64,000 nucleotides of DNA from NCBI GenBank assembly GCA_027214345.1, contig JAPWHR010000005.1, positions 177,783 to 241,782 of the forward strand, written 5' to 3'. Every line of letters starts with the position of its first letter. Positions within the stretch are counted from its first letter, which is position 1. Source of the stretch: Comamonadaceae bacterium G21597-S1 (GTDB lineage: Bacteria > Pseudomonadota > Gammaproteobacteria > Burkholderiales > Burkholderiaceae_C). The notes beneath the pieces were generated by a model. The model did no database searches, had not been told where the DNA came from, and saw only the letters and a list, made by a program, of their open reading frames with translations. The position numbers and the translations under genes were made by a program. Positions 26,697 through 40,184 of this stretch are shown piece after piece.

Positions 26697-28457
26697 CTAC
26701 ATCGACAGGGATCCCTCGCGGAATTCCGTCTTGTCGAGCCAGATGTTGACCAGTACCGGCTTGCCGCTGCGTGCCAGCGCGCGTGCCCTTTGCAATGCGT
26801 CCGGCAGTTCCTGGAGCCGGCGCACCAGGATGCCTTCGGCGCCGAAACCGGCGGCAACCGCGTGATAGTCCGTGCGCGCCAGCACCGTGCCGACGTCGTC
26901 GCCCAGCATCTTGACCTGTTCGCGCGCGATCTGGGTCCAGCCGGCGTCGTTGCCGACAATGGCGATGACCGGAATGCGGTGCCGCACGAAGCTGTCGAAT
27001 TCGACCAGGCCGTAGCCGCAGGCGCCGTCGCCGAAGATGATCCAGACCTCGGCCTCGGGATGGCAACAGGCCGCGCCCAGTGCGAAGCCGGCGCCGACAC
27101 CCAGCGTACCGAAGGCGCCAGGGTCGAGCCAGCGCAAGGGGGCGCGTGGATGCAGCACGTATGCGGCCGTGCCGACGAAGTCGCCGCCATCGGCGACCAG
27201 CAAGGCCTTGTCGCCGGCCACTTGTTCGACCATGCGCAGCAAGGCGACCGGGTTGACGTGTTCGCCGGCCACGGAAGCCTGTTCGGTGATGCCGGTTTCT
27301 CGCTCGGCGTCGCGCGCCTGCAACTGCGCGATCCAGGGTTGCCAGCGTTCGGCGTGTAGTGCGGGAACCGCATCGGCTTGCGCCAGCACGCGCAGGAACT
27401 GCCCGACGTCGCCGATCACCGCCACATCGGGTCGGCGATTGAGCCGCGCGTCCCTGGCGCTGCGATTGGCCGCGATCAGTGTCGCGCTGCGGCGGATGTG
27501 TTTGCCGTAGTCGAGCCGGAAATCGCAGGGCACACCGGCCAGCACGACGCAGTCGGCCTCGCGCAGCGCGAGCCGGCGCTGGTGCCGCAGCTGCAGCGCA
27601 TGCTGGCGCCCGAGCAGGCCACGTGCCATGCCCGACAGGTAGACGGGAATACCCAGCTGCCGCACGTCCGCTGCGATCTGCATGGCTTGCGTCGCCTGCG
27701 CCAGCGTCTGGCTGCCGATGACCATCAGCGGGCGCTGGGCCTTGGCCAGCGCGGCCCGCGCCTGGCGGACACGCGCCGCGGGCGGTTGCGGCGGCTCGAC
27801 CGCGCGCACATGGGCCGTGGGCCGTTCGCCGGATCCGGCGAACATCTTCTCGACATGGCGTCCCAGGTACCAGCGCAACATGCGGTCGCCGATGGCCGTG
27901 CCCTTGCCGGCGGCGTCGGCATACCACTGGCGGATCGTGGACTCGTCGTACAGCAGGTCCACCGGGCATTCGACAAACACCGGGCCGGGGATGCCGCTGG
28001 CCGCCAGCCAGAACGCCTCGTCGACCGCCGGGCCGAGCTCGGCGACGCGGCGGATCTTGAAGAAGCGCTTGACATGGGGCGCCACCAGCGGGCGCTGGTC
28101 GATGTCCTGCAAGGCGCCGCGCCCCTGCAAGGCGGTTGGTGCGGCGCCGCCGAGCAGGATCAGCGGCGATTGCGCGAGCTGCGCGTTTTTCAGCGGCGTG
28201 ATGGTGTTGGTGATGCCTGGCCCTGCGGTGACTGCGGCCACGCCGGGCACGCCGGACAGGCGCGCGGTGGCGTCGGCGGCAAACACGGCCGTGGCTTCGT
28301 CGCGCACGTCGACGATGCGGATGCCCCGTGCCCGCGAGGCCGCCAGAATGGGTGAGATATGCCCGCCACACAGCGTGAAGACATGGCGCACGCCATGTGC
28401 CTGCAAGGACAGCGCGACGCGGTCTCCGCCGTGCAGGCCTTGCCCTGGTTCGGCCAT
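26697..28457 (-). CDS. Thiamine-pyrophosphate enzyme, ILVBL/2-hydroxyacyl-CoA lyase-like (acetolactate synthase superfamily)
   Basis: A 586-residue protein. The N-terminal domain has [14 protein letters not shown] and the catalytic Glu in [19 protein letters not shown]. The central domain is Rossmann-like ([13 protein letters not shown]). The C-terminal domain has the TPP-Mg motif beginning [12 protein letters not shown] and closing with [11 protein letters not shown]. The sequence is closest in feel to the ILVBL branch, where the related human HACL2/ILVBL cleaves 2-hydroxyacyl-CoA in fatty-acid alpha-oxidation. True acetolactate synthase is less likely, since no small subunit is adjacent. 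It lies directly upstream of the acyl-CoA synthetase on the same strand, which fits 2-hydroxy fatty acid breakdown (inference). The start is divergent from the gamma-carbonic anhydrase gene with 155 bases between. Confidence 0.82.
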   Translation of the reverse strand: MAEPGQGLHGGDRVALSLQAHGVRHVFTLCGGHISPILAASRARGIRIVDVRDEATAVFAADATARLSGVPGVAAVTAGPGITNTITPLKNAQLAQSPLILLGGAAPTALQGRGALQDIDQRPLVAPHVKRFFKIRRVAELGPAVDEAFWLAASGIPGPVFVECPVDLLYDESTIRQWYADAAGKGTAIGDRMLRWYLGRHVEKMFAGSGERPTAHVRAVEPPQPPAARVRQARAALAKAQRPLMVIGSQTLAQATQAMQIAADVRQLGIPVYLSGMARGLLGRQHALQLRHQRRLALREADCVVLAGVPCDFRLDYGKHIRRSATLIAANRSARDARLNRRPDVAVIGDVGQFLRVLAQADAVPALHAERWQPWIAQLQARDAERETGITEQASVAGEHVNPVALLRMVEQVAGDKALLVADGGDFVGTAAYVLHPRAPLRWLDPGAFGTLGVGAGFALGAACCHPEAEVWIIFGDGACGYGLVEFDSFVRHRIPVIAIVGNDAGWTQIAREQVKMLGDDVGTVLARTDYHAVAAGFGAEGILVRRLQELPDALQRARALARSGKPVLVNIWLDKTEFREGSLSM

Positions 28458-28612
28458 CGTGTGGGTCTCCTCCGATGTTCGGGGTTTTTATTGTTCCGGC
28501 GCGCAGCCGGCTGGCGGGAAGTATGTCAGTGCGACCGGGTTTGGGCAAGCCGGCGCGGCTCAGGCCTGCGCAGGAGCGGGTTTTACAATCGCCGCAACTT
28601 CGGAGGAATGTC

Positions 28613-29137
28613 TTGGCGACCTATGCACTGGGCGAACTGTCCCCTTCCATCGACCCGAGCGCCTGGGTGGCCGACAGCGCCCAGGTGATCGGCAACGTCA
28701 GCCTGGCACCGGATGTCAGCATCTGGTTCGGCGCCGTGTTGCGCGGCGACACCGAACACATGCGCATCGGCCGCGGCTCCAACATCCAGGACGGCAGCGT
28801 GTTGCATGCCGACATCGGCAAGCCGCTGACGGTGGGCGAAGACGTGACGGTTGGCCACAAGGTGATGCTCCATGGCTGCACCATCGGCGACGGCAGCCTG
28901 ATCGGCATCGGTGCGGTCGTGCTCAACGGCGCTCGCATCGGCAGGCATTGCCTGGTCGGCGCGGGCGCGCTCGTGACCGAGGGCAAGGAGTTCCCGGACG
29001 GCTCGATGATCATCGGTGCGCCCGCCAAGGCGGTCAGGCAACTGACGCCCGAGCAGATCGAAGGCCTGCGGGGCAGCGCGCGGGGTTATGTCGAGAACGC
29101 CCGGCGCTTTCGCACGACATTGGCGAAAATCGACTGA
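28613..29137 (+). CDS. Gamma-carbonic anhydrase family protein (left-handed beta-helix)
   Basis: A 174-residue protein. The start is the TTG at 28613: GGAGG sits six bases upstream, and the nearby ATG at 28608 is in another frame. Hexapeptide repeats ([54 protein letters not shown]) build a left-handed beta-helix. The three zinc-ligand His are in VLHAD and VGHKVMLHG. It resembles YrdA/CaiE/PaaY proteins, which bind metal and in some cases hydrate CO2 or hydrolyse thioesters. It is followed 44 bases later by hslO. Confidence 0.88.
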   Translation: MATYALGELSPSIDPSAWVADSAQVIGNVSLAPDVSIWFGAVLRGDTEHMRIGRGSNIQDGSVLHADIGKPLTVGEDVTVGHKVMLHGCTIGDGSLIGIGAVVLNGARIGRHCLVGAGALVTEGKEFPDGSMIIGAPAKAVRQLTPEQIEGLRGSARGYVENARRFRTTLAKID

Positions 29138-29181
29138 TTTGCTGCGGGGCTTCAGGGTCCCGCCCACTGCGGGAATCCCTT

Positions 29182-30168
29182 TTGTCCGAATTGCACAAAT
29201 TTCTGTTCGAAGGTCTGCCGGTGCGTGGCATCGTGGTGCGGATCACCGACGCCTGGACCGAAATCCTGCGTCGCCGCGCGGCCAACACCCAGACTGGCGC
29301 CTACCCGGTCCCGGTGACCGAAATGCTCGGCGAGATGCTGGCGGCGGCCACGCTGATGCAGTCCAACATCAAGTTCGACGGAGCCCTGGTGATGCAGATC
29401 ATGGGGGATGGCCCGGTCAAGCTGACGGTGGCCGAGATCAAACCCGACCTGAGCCTGCGCGCCACGGCCACCATCACCGGAGACGTCGCCCCCGATGCCG
29501 GCCTGAGCGCCATGGTCAACGTGAGCAATGGCGGGCGTTGCGCGATCACGCTCGACCCGCGTGAGCGCCTGCCAGGCCAGCAACCCTACCAGGGCGTGGT
29601 GCCGCTGTTCGGCGACCATGGCGAACCGCTGGACAAGCTCAGCGATGTGTTGCAGCACTACATGCTGCAAAGCGAACAACTCGACACCACGCTGGTGCTG
29701 GCGGCCAACGACACGATCGCGGCCGGGCTGCTGATCCAGCGCCTGCCGCTGCAGGGCTCCGGCAACCTCGACGCCGAAGGCCGCCGCCTCGACGAGGACC
29801 AGATCGGGCGCAACGAAGACTACAACCGCATCGCGACGCTGGCCTCGAGCCTGACGCGCGAGGAACTGCTCTCGCTCGACGTCGACGCGATCCTGCACCG
29901 GCTGTTCTGGCAGGAGGACGTGCTGCGGTTCGCGCCGCAGCCGACCGATCCGCGGCCCCACTTCGCCTGCAGCTGCAGTCGCGAGAAGGTGGGCGCGATG
30001 ATCGTGGGCCTGGGCGAGGAAGAGGCGGCCAGCATCCTGGCCGAGCGCGCCGACATCGAGGTCGGCTGCGAGTTCTGCGGCATGCAGTACCGCTTCGATG
30101 CCATCGACGCCGCCCAGCTGTTCCGGCCGGCCAGCCAGACGCCGAGGTCGAGCTCCAGCGCGCACTGA
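29182..30168 (+). CDS. hslO: Hsp33 redox-regulated molecular chaperone
   Basis: A 328-residue protein when started at the TTG at 29182 ([16 protein letters not shown]); no ATG fits before conserved sequence begins. The N-terminal substrate-binding domain contains [13 protein letters not shown] and [15 protein letters not shown] strands (here [12 protein letters not shown]). The C-terminal redox switch has CxC (FACSCSREK) and CxxC (GCEFCGMQY), the four zinc-binding Cys that form disulfides under oxidative stress and switch the holdase on. The protein is cytosolic. The tail after FRPASQTP is Ser-rich and unconserved. It is convergent with ftsB, with a hairpin in between. Confidence 0.92.
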   Translation: MSELHKFLFEGLPVRGIVVRITDAWTEILRRRAANTQTGAYPVPVTEMLGEMLAAATLMQSNIKFDGALVMQIMGDGPVKLTVAEIKPDLSLRATATITGDVAPDAGLSAMVNVSNGGRCAITLDPRERLPGQQPYQGVVPLFGDHGEPLDKLSDVLQHYMLQSEQLDTTLVLAANDTIAAGLLIQRLPLQGSGNLDAEGRRLDEDQIGRNEDYNRIATLASSLTREELLSLDVDAILHRLFWQEDVLRFAPQPTDPRPHFACSCSREKVGAMIVGLGEEEAASILAERADIEVGCEFCGMQYRFDAIDAAQLFRPASQTPRSSSSAH

Positions 30169-30180
30169 CGGTGACTGTGC

Positions 30181-30216
30181 CACCGGCCGGCCCGCGGCCA
30201 GCCGGTGTGTCTATTT
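30181..30216. terminator. Possible bidirectional terminator between hslO and ftsB
   Basis: CACCGGC (30181 to 30187) and GCCGGTG (30201 to 30207) form an inverted repeat between two convergent genes. Only a short T-rich stretch follows on the plus strand and it overlaps the ftsB 3' end, so this is a weak candidate. Confidence 0.35.
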
Positions 30217-30486
30217 CGTGATCTGCACCAGGATCTCGTTCGGCCGCACCATGCCGAGCTCGAAGCGGGCCTTTTCCTCGACCATGTCCATGCCTTCACG
30301 CAGGTCGTGCACCTCGGCCTGCAAGCGCTCGTTGCCCTGGCGCGCGCGTTCGTTGAGCGCCTGCTTGTCGCTGAGCTGCTGCGTCAGTGCCGACACGTCG
30401 GGAATGCTGCCGCGCCCGTACCACAACTGGCCGTGCAGAATCACCAGCAGGGCCATCAATGCCAGCGGGACGATGCGGTTGCGCAT
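30211..30486 (-). CDS. ftsB: Cell division protein FtsB
   Basis: A 91-residue bitopic membrane protein. A short cytoplasmic start (MRNR) precedes one membrane helix (IVPLALMALLVILHGQLWYG). A periplasmic coiled coil follows (LTQQLSDKQALNERARQGN to EKARFELGMVRPNEILVQI). FtsB joins FtsL and FtsQ in the divisome and helps activate septal peptidoglycan synthesis. Position directly after enolase in pyrG-kdsA-eno-ftsB is the standard gammaproteobacterial and betaproteobacterial arrangement. Confidence 0.93.
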   Translation of the reverse strand: MRNRIVPLALMALLVILHGQLWYGRGSIPDVSALTQQLSDKQALNERARQGNERLQAEVHDLREGMDMVEEKARFELGMVRPNEILVQITK

Positions 30487-30537
30487 GATGGCAGCGAGGC
30501 GATGTCCGTCAGCGCAGGGCGGTGCGAAGGCGGTGGA

Positions 30538-31833
<1,296 letters not shown>

Positions 31834-31863
31834 TCAGGATCAAGAAAACGTTGAACAGGGACT

Positions 31864-32721
31864 TCAGTGGTTGAAGTCCGCCTCCAGCAAGGGGCTGCGC
31901 TTGACGACCTGGTCCAGCGCCAGCAGGGTTTCGAGCAATGCGCGCATGTGCTTGAGCGGAACCGCGTTCGGACCGTCGCTCAGTGCCACGGCCGGGTCCG
32001 GATGGGTTTCCATGAACAGGCCGGCAATGCCGGCGCCAACCGCCGCACGGGCCAGCACCGGGACCATCTCGCGTTGGCCGCCACTGCTGCCACCCTGGCC
32101 GCCGGGAAGCTGCACCGAGTGGGTGGCGTCGAACACCACGGGCGCGCCGGTCTCGCGCATGATGGCCAGCGCACGCATGTCGCTGACCAGGTTGTTGTAG
32201 CCGAAGCTGGCGCCGCGTTCGCAGGCCAGGAAGTTGTCCTCGGGCAGGCCTTTCTCGCGCGCGGCCGCACGCGCCTTGTCGATGACGTTCTTCATGTCGC
32301 CCGGCGCGAGGAACTGGCCCTTCTTGATGTTGACCGGCTTGCCCGACTGCGCCACGGCGCGGATGAAGTCGGTCTGGCGGCACAGGAAGGCGGGGGTCTG
32401 CAACACGTCGACGACCGACGCCACGGCGTCGATCTGGCTGGCGTCGTGCACGTCGGTCAACACCGGTACCTGCAATTCGCGCCGCACCTTGGCCAGGATC
32501 TCCAGGCCGTGCTCCATGCCGGGGCCGCGGAAACTGGTGCCCGAGGTGCGGTTGGCCTTGTCGAAGCTGCTCTTGAAGATGAACGGGATGCCCAGCGCGC
32601 GCGTCATGTCGCGCAGCTGGCCGGCGACGTCCATCTGCAGCTGCTCGGACTCGATGACGCAGGGGCCGGCGATCAGGAAGATCGGATGCGCCAGGCCGGC
32701 ATCGAAGCCGCACAACTTCAC
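31864..32721 (-). CDS. kdsA: 3-deoxy-8-phosphooctulonate (KDO8P) synthase
   Basis: A 285-residue protein from the GTG at 32721 ([19 protein letters not shown]). This start has GGGAG seven bases upstream and matches the family N-terminus. An ATG at 32763 is in frame but would overlap pyrG and add unconserved residues. KdsA condenses arabinose-5-phosphate with PEP for the KDO of lipopolysaccharide. [31 protein letters not shown] and the [11 protein letters not shown] motif are all present. The enzyme is cytosolic. PEP comes from enolase, encoded next. Confidence 0.95.
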   Translation of the reverse strand: MKLCGFDAGLAHPIFLIAGPCVIESEQLQMDVAGQLRDMTRALGIPFIFKSSFDKANRTSGTSFRGPGMEHGLEILAKVRRELQVPVLTDVHDASQIDAVASVVDVLQTPAFLCRQTDFIRAVAQSGKPVNIKKGQFLAPGDMKNVIDKARAAAREKGLPEDNFLACERGASFGYNNLVSDMRALAIMRETGAPVVFDATHSVQLPGGQGGSSGGQREMVPVLARAAVGAGIAGLFMETHPDPAVALSDGPNAVPLKHMRALLETLLALDQVVKRSPLLEADFNH

Positions 32722-32755
32722 GCGGGGCTCCCGGTGGCGGGGCGCACACCAGCCA

Positions 32756-35733
<2,978 letters not shown>

Positions 35734-35763
35734 ACTCGCCATCATCCCTGAGCGCGCGACACG

Positions 35764-36210
35764 ATGCAGATAGACGTCAAGATCCTCGATCCCCGGTTGG
35801 AAGACCAGTTGCCCGCGTATGCCACGCCCGGCAGTGCCGGCCTGGACCTGCGTGCCTGCCTGGATGCGCCACTGCTGCTGGCGCCCAACGCATGGCAGCT
35901 GGTGCCCACGGGATTCGCCATCCACCTGGCCGACCCTGATTACGCGGCGCTGATCCTGCCGCGCTCCGGCCTGGGTCACAAACACGGCATCGTGCTGGGC
36001 AACCTGGTGGGCCTGATCGACAGCGATTACCAGGGCCAGCTGATGGTCAGTGCCTGGAACCGCAGCCCGGAACCGTTCACGATCGAGCCCATGGAGCGCA
36101 TCGCCCAGCTGGTGGTCGTGCCGGTCGTGCAGGCGCGGTTCAACCGGGTGTCCGAATTCCCGCCCAGCGTGCGCGGCGAGGGCGGATACGGCTCCACCGG
36201 CAAGGCCTGA
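35764..36210 (+). CDS. dut: dUTP diphosphatase
   Basis: A 148-residue trimeric dUTPase that hydrolyses dUTP to dUMP, keeping uracil out of DNA and feeding thymidylate synthesis. All five family motifs are visible: [46 protein letters not shown] and the glycine-rich [10 protein letters not shown] tail. The pairing with coaBC is common in proteobacteria. Confidence 0.96.
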   Translation: MQIDVKILDPRLEDQLPAYATPGSAGLDLRACLDAPLLLAPNAWQLVPTGFAIHLADPDYAALILPRSGLGHKHGIVLGNLVGLIDSDYQGQLMVSAWNRSPEPFTIEPMERIAQLVVVPVVQARFNRVSEFPPSVRGEGGYGSTGKA

Positions 36211-36285
36211 ACGGCTGGAACCGGCACGGCCGATCCCGTCCTCACCCTGTCCATCCGCCTGCCATTCTCTCTACAGGATGTCCGC

Positions 36286-37374
36286 ATGAAACGCCTGCTG
36301 GCCTTGTTCGTGTTGTTCGCCGCCGTCTTGCCGGTCCGGGCCGATGCGCTGCAGGATCGGTTCGACACCGTCTGGGAATCCTTGTGGTACCAGGGGGGTT
36401 CGCCGACCCAAGTCGTTCGCTGGGGCGAGGAAATCCGGGTGCGCATTCGTGGTCGCAACCAGTCCACGCACCGCGGGCGCATCATGCATGCGCTGGGCAA
36501 GGTCACGACCCTGGCCGGAGTGCGGCTGCTCGACGTGTCCGAGGCACAGGACGCCGAGAAACGTGCCAACCTGGACGTGCAGATCGTCGACGATCTCGAC
36601 CTGCCGGACAACCAGGCCTGTTTCGTGCGGGTGCAGGAAATCGAGCGTTCGCTCATCGTCAAGGCCGAACTCAAGATGCGCGACCATGCCGTCTATCAGT
36701 GCGTGCTGCACGAGGCCATGCACGCCATCGGCATCTCGGGGCATCCGACCGGCGACACGGTGCTGAGTTATTTCTACCAGCGGGTCGACGCGTTGACGGA
36801 ACTCGACGAATTGCTGGTGCGGGCCTGGTATTCGGAGCAGATGCGTCCGGGCATGTCGCCGCTGGCGGCCGTGGTCGTGCTGACGAATGCCGTGGTGCGG
36901 GCCGTGCCCGCGGGTCCGCAGCAGCAGCGGGCGCGTGTGGCGCAGCGGCAGTTTCTTGCCGAGACGCTGCGTAAGATGGAGGCGTTCGGATCGAACCAGG
37001 GTGAAGTGCCGGTGGTGCTGAAGCGCTCCGGCACGGCCTCGAGCGAAATGATCGCGCAGGGCCGCACGCTGATGCAGTTCTACATCGGGGTGACCTATGC
37101 CGATGGAGTCATCGCCGACAAGGACATGGTCAAGGCCGTGGACTGGATGGGATATGCCGCGCGCGCCGGACTGCTGCAGGCGCAACTGGTGCTGGGGTAT
37201 CTCTACGAGCGCGGCGAAGGGGTGGAGGCCAACGCCTCCGAAGCCTATGTCTGGTACAGCATGGCGGCGGCCCAGGACGTTCCTTATGCCGTGGAGTCCG
37301 TCAAGCGCGTGGCCTCGGTGATGACGCCCGAGGAGGTCGAGATCGCCCGGGCGCGCATCCCGCCGCCCCGTTGA
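36286..37374 (+). CDS. Secreted DUF2927-like putative metallopeptidase with C-terminal Sel1 repeats
   Basis: A 362-residue protein with a signal peptide (MKRLLALFVLFAAVLPVRADA). The middle contains QCVLHEAMHAIGISGHP, a zincin HExxH motif with a third His downstream, within a region that resembles DUF2927. The C-terminal part has two Sel1-type repeats (AVDWMGYAARAGLLQAQLVL, then EAYVWYSMAAAQDVPYAVES). Sel1 repeats bind proteins or peptidoglycan-linked partners. A periplasmic peptidase or scaffold is likely, but the substrate is unknown. It follows dut by 75 bases and is convergent with the FKBP gene, only three bases apart. Confidence 0.72.
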   Translation: MKRLLALFVLFAAVLPVRADALQDRFDTVWESLWYQGGSPTQVVRWGEEIRVRIRGRNQSTHRGRIMHALGKVTTLAGVRLLDVSEAQDAEKRANLDVQIVDDLDLPDNQACFVRVQEIERSLIVKAELKMRDHAVYQCVLHEAMHAIGISGHPTGDTVLSYFYQRVDALTELDELLVRAWYSEQMRPGMSPLAAVVVLTNAVVRAVPAGPQQQRARVAQRQFLAETLRKMEAFGSNQGEVPVVLKRSGTASSEMIAQGRTLMQFYIGVTYADGVIADKDMVKAVDWMGYAARAGLLQAQLVLGYLYERGEGVEANASEAYVWYSMAAAQDVPYAVESVKRVASVMTPEEVEIARARIPPPR

Positions 37375-37377
37375 CGC

Positions 37378-37890
37378 TCAGGCCTCGGGCGGCTGCACCT
37401 GGATCTTGAAGAACCCGGTGCCGGCACTGCCGCGGCCGATTTCTTCCTCGGTGGCTTCGCGGACCGACTCGACCTTCATCGACAGCCGCAGCGCAATGCC
37501 CGACAGCGGGTGGTTGCCATCGAGCACCACGTGGTCCGGGTACAGGTCGGTGACGGTGTACAGCACGTCTTTCGGTGCCTCGGGGTTGCAGCCCGCAGGC
37601 AGCGCGTGGCCTTCGAAGGTCAGGCCTTCCTCGATGTCCGCGGGGAACAGCTGGCGCGGCTCCAGGAACACCAGCCGGTCGTTGAAGTCGCCGAAGGCCT
37701 CCTCGGGTTCGAGTTGCAGCTGCACCCGTGCGCCGACCCCGTAACCCTGCAAGGCATCCTCGATCTTCTTGAACAGGTCGTTGCCGCCGATCAGGAATTC
37801 GACCACCTCGTCGAGCACGTCGAGTTCCTCGCCCAGGGTGTCCTTGATCGTCCAGGTCAGGCCGACCACGCATTGTTGTGTGATTTCCAT
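37378..37890 (-). CDS. FKBP-type peptidyl-prolyl cis-trans isomerase (SlyD-like)
   Basis: A 170-residue protein from Met at 37890 (MEITQQCVVGLTWTIKDTLG); an upstream in-frame Met at 37914 has a purine-rich stretch and cannot be excluded. The FKBP domain is split by an insert-in-flap region, as in SlyD/FkpB: LDEVVEFLIGGNDLFKKIED, then the flap VQLQLEPEEAFGDFNDRLVF, then DHVVLDGNHPLSGIALRLSM. It lacks the His-rich metal-binding tail of E. coli SlyD. It speeds proline isomerisation in folding proteins in the cytoplasm. Confidence 0.88.
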   Translation of the reverse strand: MEITQQCVVGLTWTIKDTLGEELDVLDEVVEFLIGGNDLFKKIEDALQGYGVGARVQLQLEPEEAFGDFNDRLVFLEPRQLFPADIEEGLTFEGHALPAGCNPEAPKDVLYTVTDLYPDHVVLDGNHPLSGIALRLSMKVESVREATEEEIGRGSAGTGFFKIQVQPPEA

Positions 37891-37987
37891 AGGAGAATTG
37901 TCGCAGTTTGCCATTGCCCCCGGGCCGCCCGGTGCCTGCATTGCAGATCGTGCCGACGCCCTTCATCCAGGACCTTCCCCGCGAACC

Positions 37988-39121
37988 ATGAACATCCATG
38001 AACCACTGCCCTTGCTGGGCGGTCTCAGTCCGCATACCTTCATGCGGCGCCACTGGCAGCGCAAGCCGCTGCTGATCCGCCAGGCCATTCCCGGCTTCCG
38101 GGCGCCGCTGGATCGGGCCGCCTTGTTCGATCTGGCAGCGCAGCCGCAGGTGCAGTCGCGGCTGGTGGTTGCCGGCGCGTCGGGCAAGAGCGCCGCCGCG
38201 TGGACGTTGCGCCAGGGGCCGTTCACGCGGCGCGCCTTGCCGGCGCTCAAGGCTCCGGGCTGGACCCTGCTGGTGCAGGGCGTGGACCTGGCGGCCGAAC
38301 CGGTGCATGCGTTGCTGAACCGCTTTCGCTTCGTGCCCGATGCCCGGCTCGACGATGTCATGGTCAGTTATGCCAGCCCTGGCGGTGGCGTGGGCCCGCA
38401 TTTCGACAGCTACGACGTCTTCCTGCTGCAAGCCCATGGGCGGCGCCGCTGGAGCATCGGCCGGCAGAAGGACCTGAGCCTGCAGGAGGGCGTGCCGTTG
38501 AAGATCCTGCGCCAATTCGAGCCGGAGGCCAGTTTTGACCTGGAGCCGGGCGACATGTTGTACCTGCCGCCCCGGTATGCGCACGACGGCGTGGCACTGG
38601 ACGAATGCATGACGTATTCGATCGGCTTCAAGGCGCCGGCCACCGGCGACCTGGCCGCCGAGTTGCTGCAGCGGCTGGCGCAGGACGCGTCCGAGGAGCT
38701 CGGTTCGGGCTTGTACCGGGATCCGGGGCAGGGCGCGGTGGCGGATCCGGCGGCGGTGCCGGACACGCTGGCGCAATTTGCCCGCCAGGCACTCGAGCGC
38801 GCCATGCGCGACCCGCTGGTGCTGGCGCGCAATCTGGGCGAACATCTGACCGAACCCAAGCCCTGGGTATGGTTCGATGAAGCCGATGGCGCCCGGCTCG
38901 ACGGCGCCGTGCAACTCGATCGCAGGAGCCGCATGATGTACGACCGCAACCATGTTTTCATCAATGGCGAAAGTTACCGCGCCAGCGGCGCCGATGCGCG
39001 GCTGATGCGCCAGCTGGCCGACCAGCGCCGGCTCGACGCGCGCAGTCTGTCCCGTGCCAGCGCCGGTGCGCGGGAGTTGTTGCAGTCCTGGTGCGAAGCG
39101 GGGTGGTTGCATGTCTGCTGA
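37988..39121 (+). CDS. JmjC/cupin-domain ribosomal oxygenase-like protein (RoxA/YcfD family)
   Basis: A 377-residue protein. The opening GGLSPHTFMRRHWQRKPLLI is typical of the YcfD/RoxA family, Fe(II)/2-oxoglutarate oxygenases that hydroxylate an arginine of ribosomal protein uL16. Iron ligands are His138 and Asp140 (GPHFDSYDVFLLQ) and His199 (RYAHDGVAL), with LEPGDMLYLPPRY between. A C-terminal winged-helix-like region for dimerisation follows. The ATG at 37988 gives the family start. Its stop overlaps the next gene by 11 bases, implying coupled translation. Confidence 0.88.
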   Translation: MNIHEPLPLLGGLSPHTFMRRHWQRKPLLIRQAIPGFRAPLDRAALFDLAAQPQVQSRLVVAGASGKSAAAWTLRQGPFTRRALPALKAPGWTLLVQGVDLAAEPVHALLNRFRFVPDARLDDVMVSYASPGGGVGPHFDSYDVFLLQAHGRRRWSIGRQKDLSLQEGVPLKILRQFEPEASFDLEPGDMLYLPPRYAHDGVALDECMTYSIGFKAPATGDLAAELLQRLAQDASEELGSGLYRDPGQGAVADPAAVPDTLAQFARQALERAMRDPLVLARNLGEHLTEPKPWVWFDEADGARLDGAVQLDRRSRMMYDRNHVFINGESYRASGADARLMRQLADQRRLDARSLSRASAGARELLQSWCEAGWLHVC

Positions 39122-39626
39122 CAGCCAGGCTCCGTCGCCGCCGCCGGAGCTGGCGGGCGGCCGCTTCTCCGGTCGCGAGGCATTTGCGCAATGCGTGCGC
39201 GATGCATTCGCCGTGGCCGCGCGGCAGGGCTGGCGCGAGATGATCCTGTGCGACGCCCGATTCCTGGACTGGCCCTTGCATGAGCGCCAGGTGGTCGACA
39301 GCCTGCAGGCCTGGTCGCGTTCCGGGCGCACCTGTACGCTGCTGGCGACGGAATACGACACCGTGATCCGCCAGCATGCCCGCTTTGTCAACTGGCGCAG
39401 GACCTGGGGCCACATCATCGACGCCCGTGTCTGCCGGCAGATCGACCCGGCCAATTTCCCGACCCTGTTATGGAGTCCGCACTGGACGTTGCAGTTGCTG
39501 GACCCGGTGCGCGGTGCCGGTGTCAGCGGATCCGAACCCGAACGCATCGTGCAGCACAAGGAGTTGCTGCAGGAGCTGATGCAGGTGTCGAGCCCTGGCT
39601 TTCCGGCCACGACGCTGGGCCTGTAA
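39111..39626 (+). CDS. Conserved hypothetical protein, translationally coupled to the cupin gene
   Basis: A 171-residue protein whose ATG (39111) lies inside the end of the cupin gene. There is no signal peptide or membrane helix. ALREAFAQCVRDAF-like helices (here GREAFAQCVRDAFAVAARQG) and EMILCDARFLDWPLHERQV suggest a phospholipase-D/MIT-like or DUF7931-like fold seen beside this cupin in other Burkholderiales. I cannot name a function. The strict coupling suggests a link to the oxygenase or its substrate. The sequence is complete, ending at 39626. Confidence 0.75.
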   Translation: MSADSQAPSPPPELAGGRFSGREAFAQCVRDAFAVAARQGWREMILCDARFLDWPLHERQVVDSLQAWSRSGRTCTLLATEYDTVIRQHARFVNWRRTWGHIIDARVCRQIDPANFPTLLWSPHWTLQLLDPVRGAGVSGSEPERIVQHKELLQELMQVSSPGFPATTLGL

Positions 39627-39666
39627 ATATAGTTGCGTCCGCCTAGGGTTTACCCGGAAATCGTGT

Positions 39667-39686
39667 GCGATTGTGCATACAATCGC
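39667..39686. promoter_or_regulatory. 20-base palindrome upstream of the alanine-rich lipoprotein gene
   Basis: GCGATTGT (39667 to 39674), four bases GCAT, then ACAATCGC (39679 to 39686) form a perfect inverted repeat. It lies 100 bases before the lipoprotein start, in a 159-base gap. It has the size and symmetry of a dimeric repressor site, and the right arm contains a TACAAT that could be a -10 element. No regulator can be named. Confidence 0.45.
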
Positions 39687-39785
39687 GCCGGGCATCGGGG
39701 CGTGAAGTCCTGAATGCCTGGTCGGCCCGAGCATCGGCGCCGGCGAACCATCAACTGTTTCCTGTATTTTCAGGTTTTTTTCATC

Positions 39786-40073
39786 ATGAAGAAGTCTCTC
39801 GTCCTGGCAGCGATCGTCGCTGCCGTTGCTCTTGCAGCCTGTGGCAAAAAAGAGGAAGTGCCGGCACCGGCACCGGCCGCCGAGCCGGCGCCTGCCGTCG
39901 AAGCGGTCAAGGAAGCCGCCTCCGCCGCTACCGAAGCCACCGCTGCAGCTGCTACCGACGCCGCTTCGGCCGCCGCCGGCGCTGTCGGCGATGCCGCATC
40001 GGCTGCCGCTGCCGCTGCCGACGCGGTCAAGAACGCAGCGGACGCCGCTGCCGCCGCTGTCAAGAAGCCCTGA
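39786..40073 (+). CDS. Small alanine-rich lipoprotein
   Basis: A 95-residue protein. The signal peptide (MKKSLVLAAIVAAVALAAC) ends in a lipobox with Cys19 as the lipidation site; Gly at +2 suggests the outer membrane. After KKEEVPAPAPAAEP the chain is almost entirely Ala with Glu, Lys, Asp, Thr and Val (for example AVKEAASAATEATAAAA). This pattern favours a long amphipathic helix or coiled coil. Function is unknown; structural cell-envelope lipoproteins have this look. It has its own promoter region with a palindrome and a strong terminator, so it is a single-gene unit, probably highly expressed. Confidence 0.85.
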   Translation: MKKSLVLAAIVAAVALAACGKKEEVPAPAPAAEPAPAVEAVKEAASAATEATAAAATDAASAAAGAVGDAASAAAAAADAVKNAADAAAAAVKKP

Positions 40074-40101
40074 GCGACTTCGGTTTTCCGATTGCCTTCG
40101 C

Positions 40102-40133
40102 ACAAAAGCCGCCCAATGGGCGGCTTTTGTATT
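40102..40133 (+). terminator. Rho-independent terminator after the lipoprotein gene
   Basis: ACAAAAGCCGCCC (40102 to 40114) and GGGCGGCTTTTGT (40118 to 40130) are perfectly complementary around AAT, giving a G+C-rich stem followed by a T-rich stretch. It starts 29 bases after the lipoprotein stop. The A tract on the other side lets it also serve the convergent MBL gene. Confidence 0.93.
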
Positions 40134-40184
40134 TGTCGGCGACAACACGAGCCGGTGACGGACGCCTGCCCGTGGCTGCCTGAC

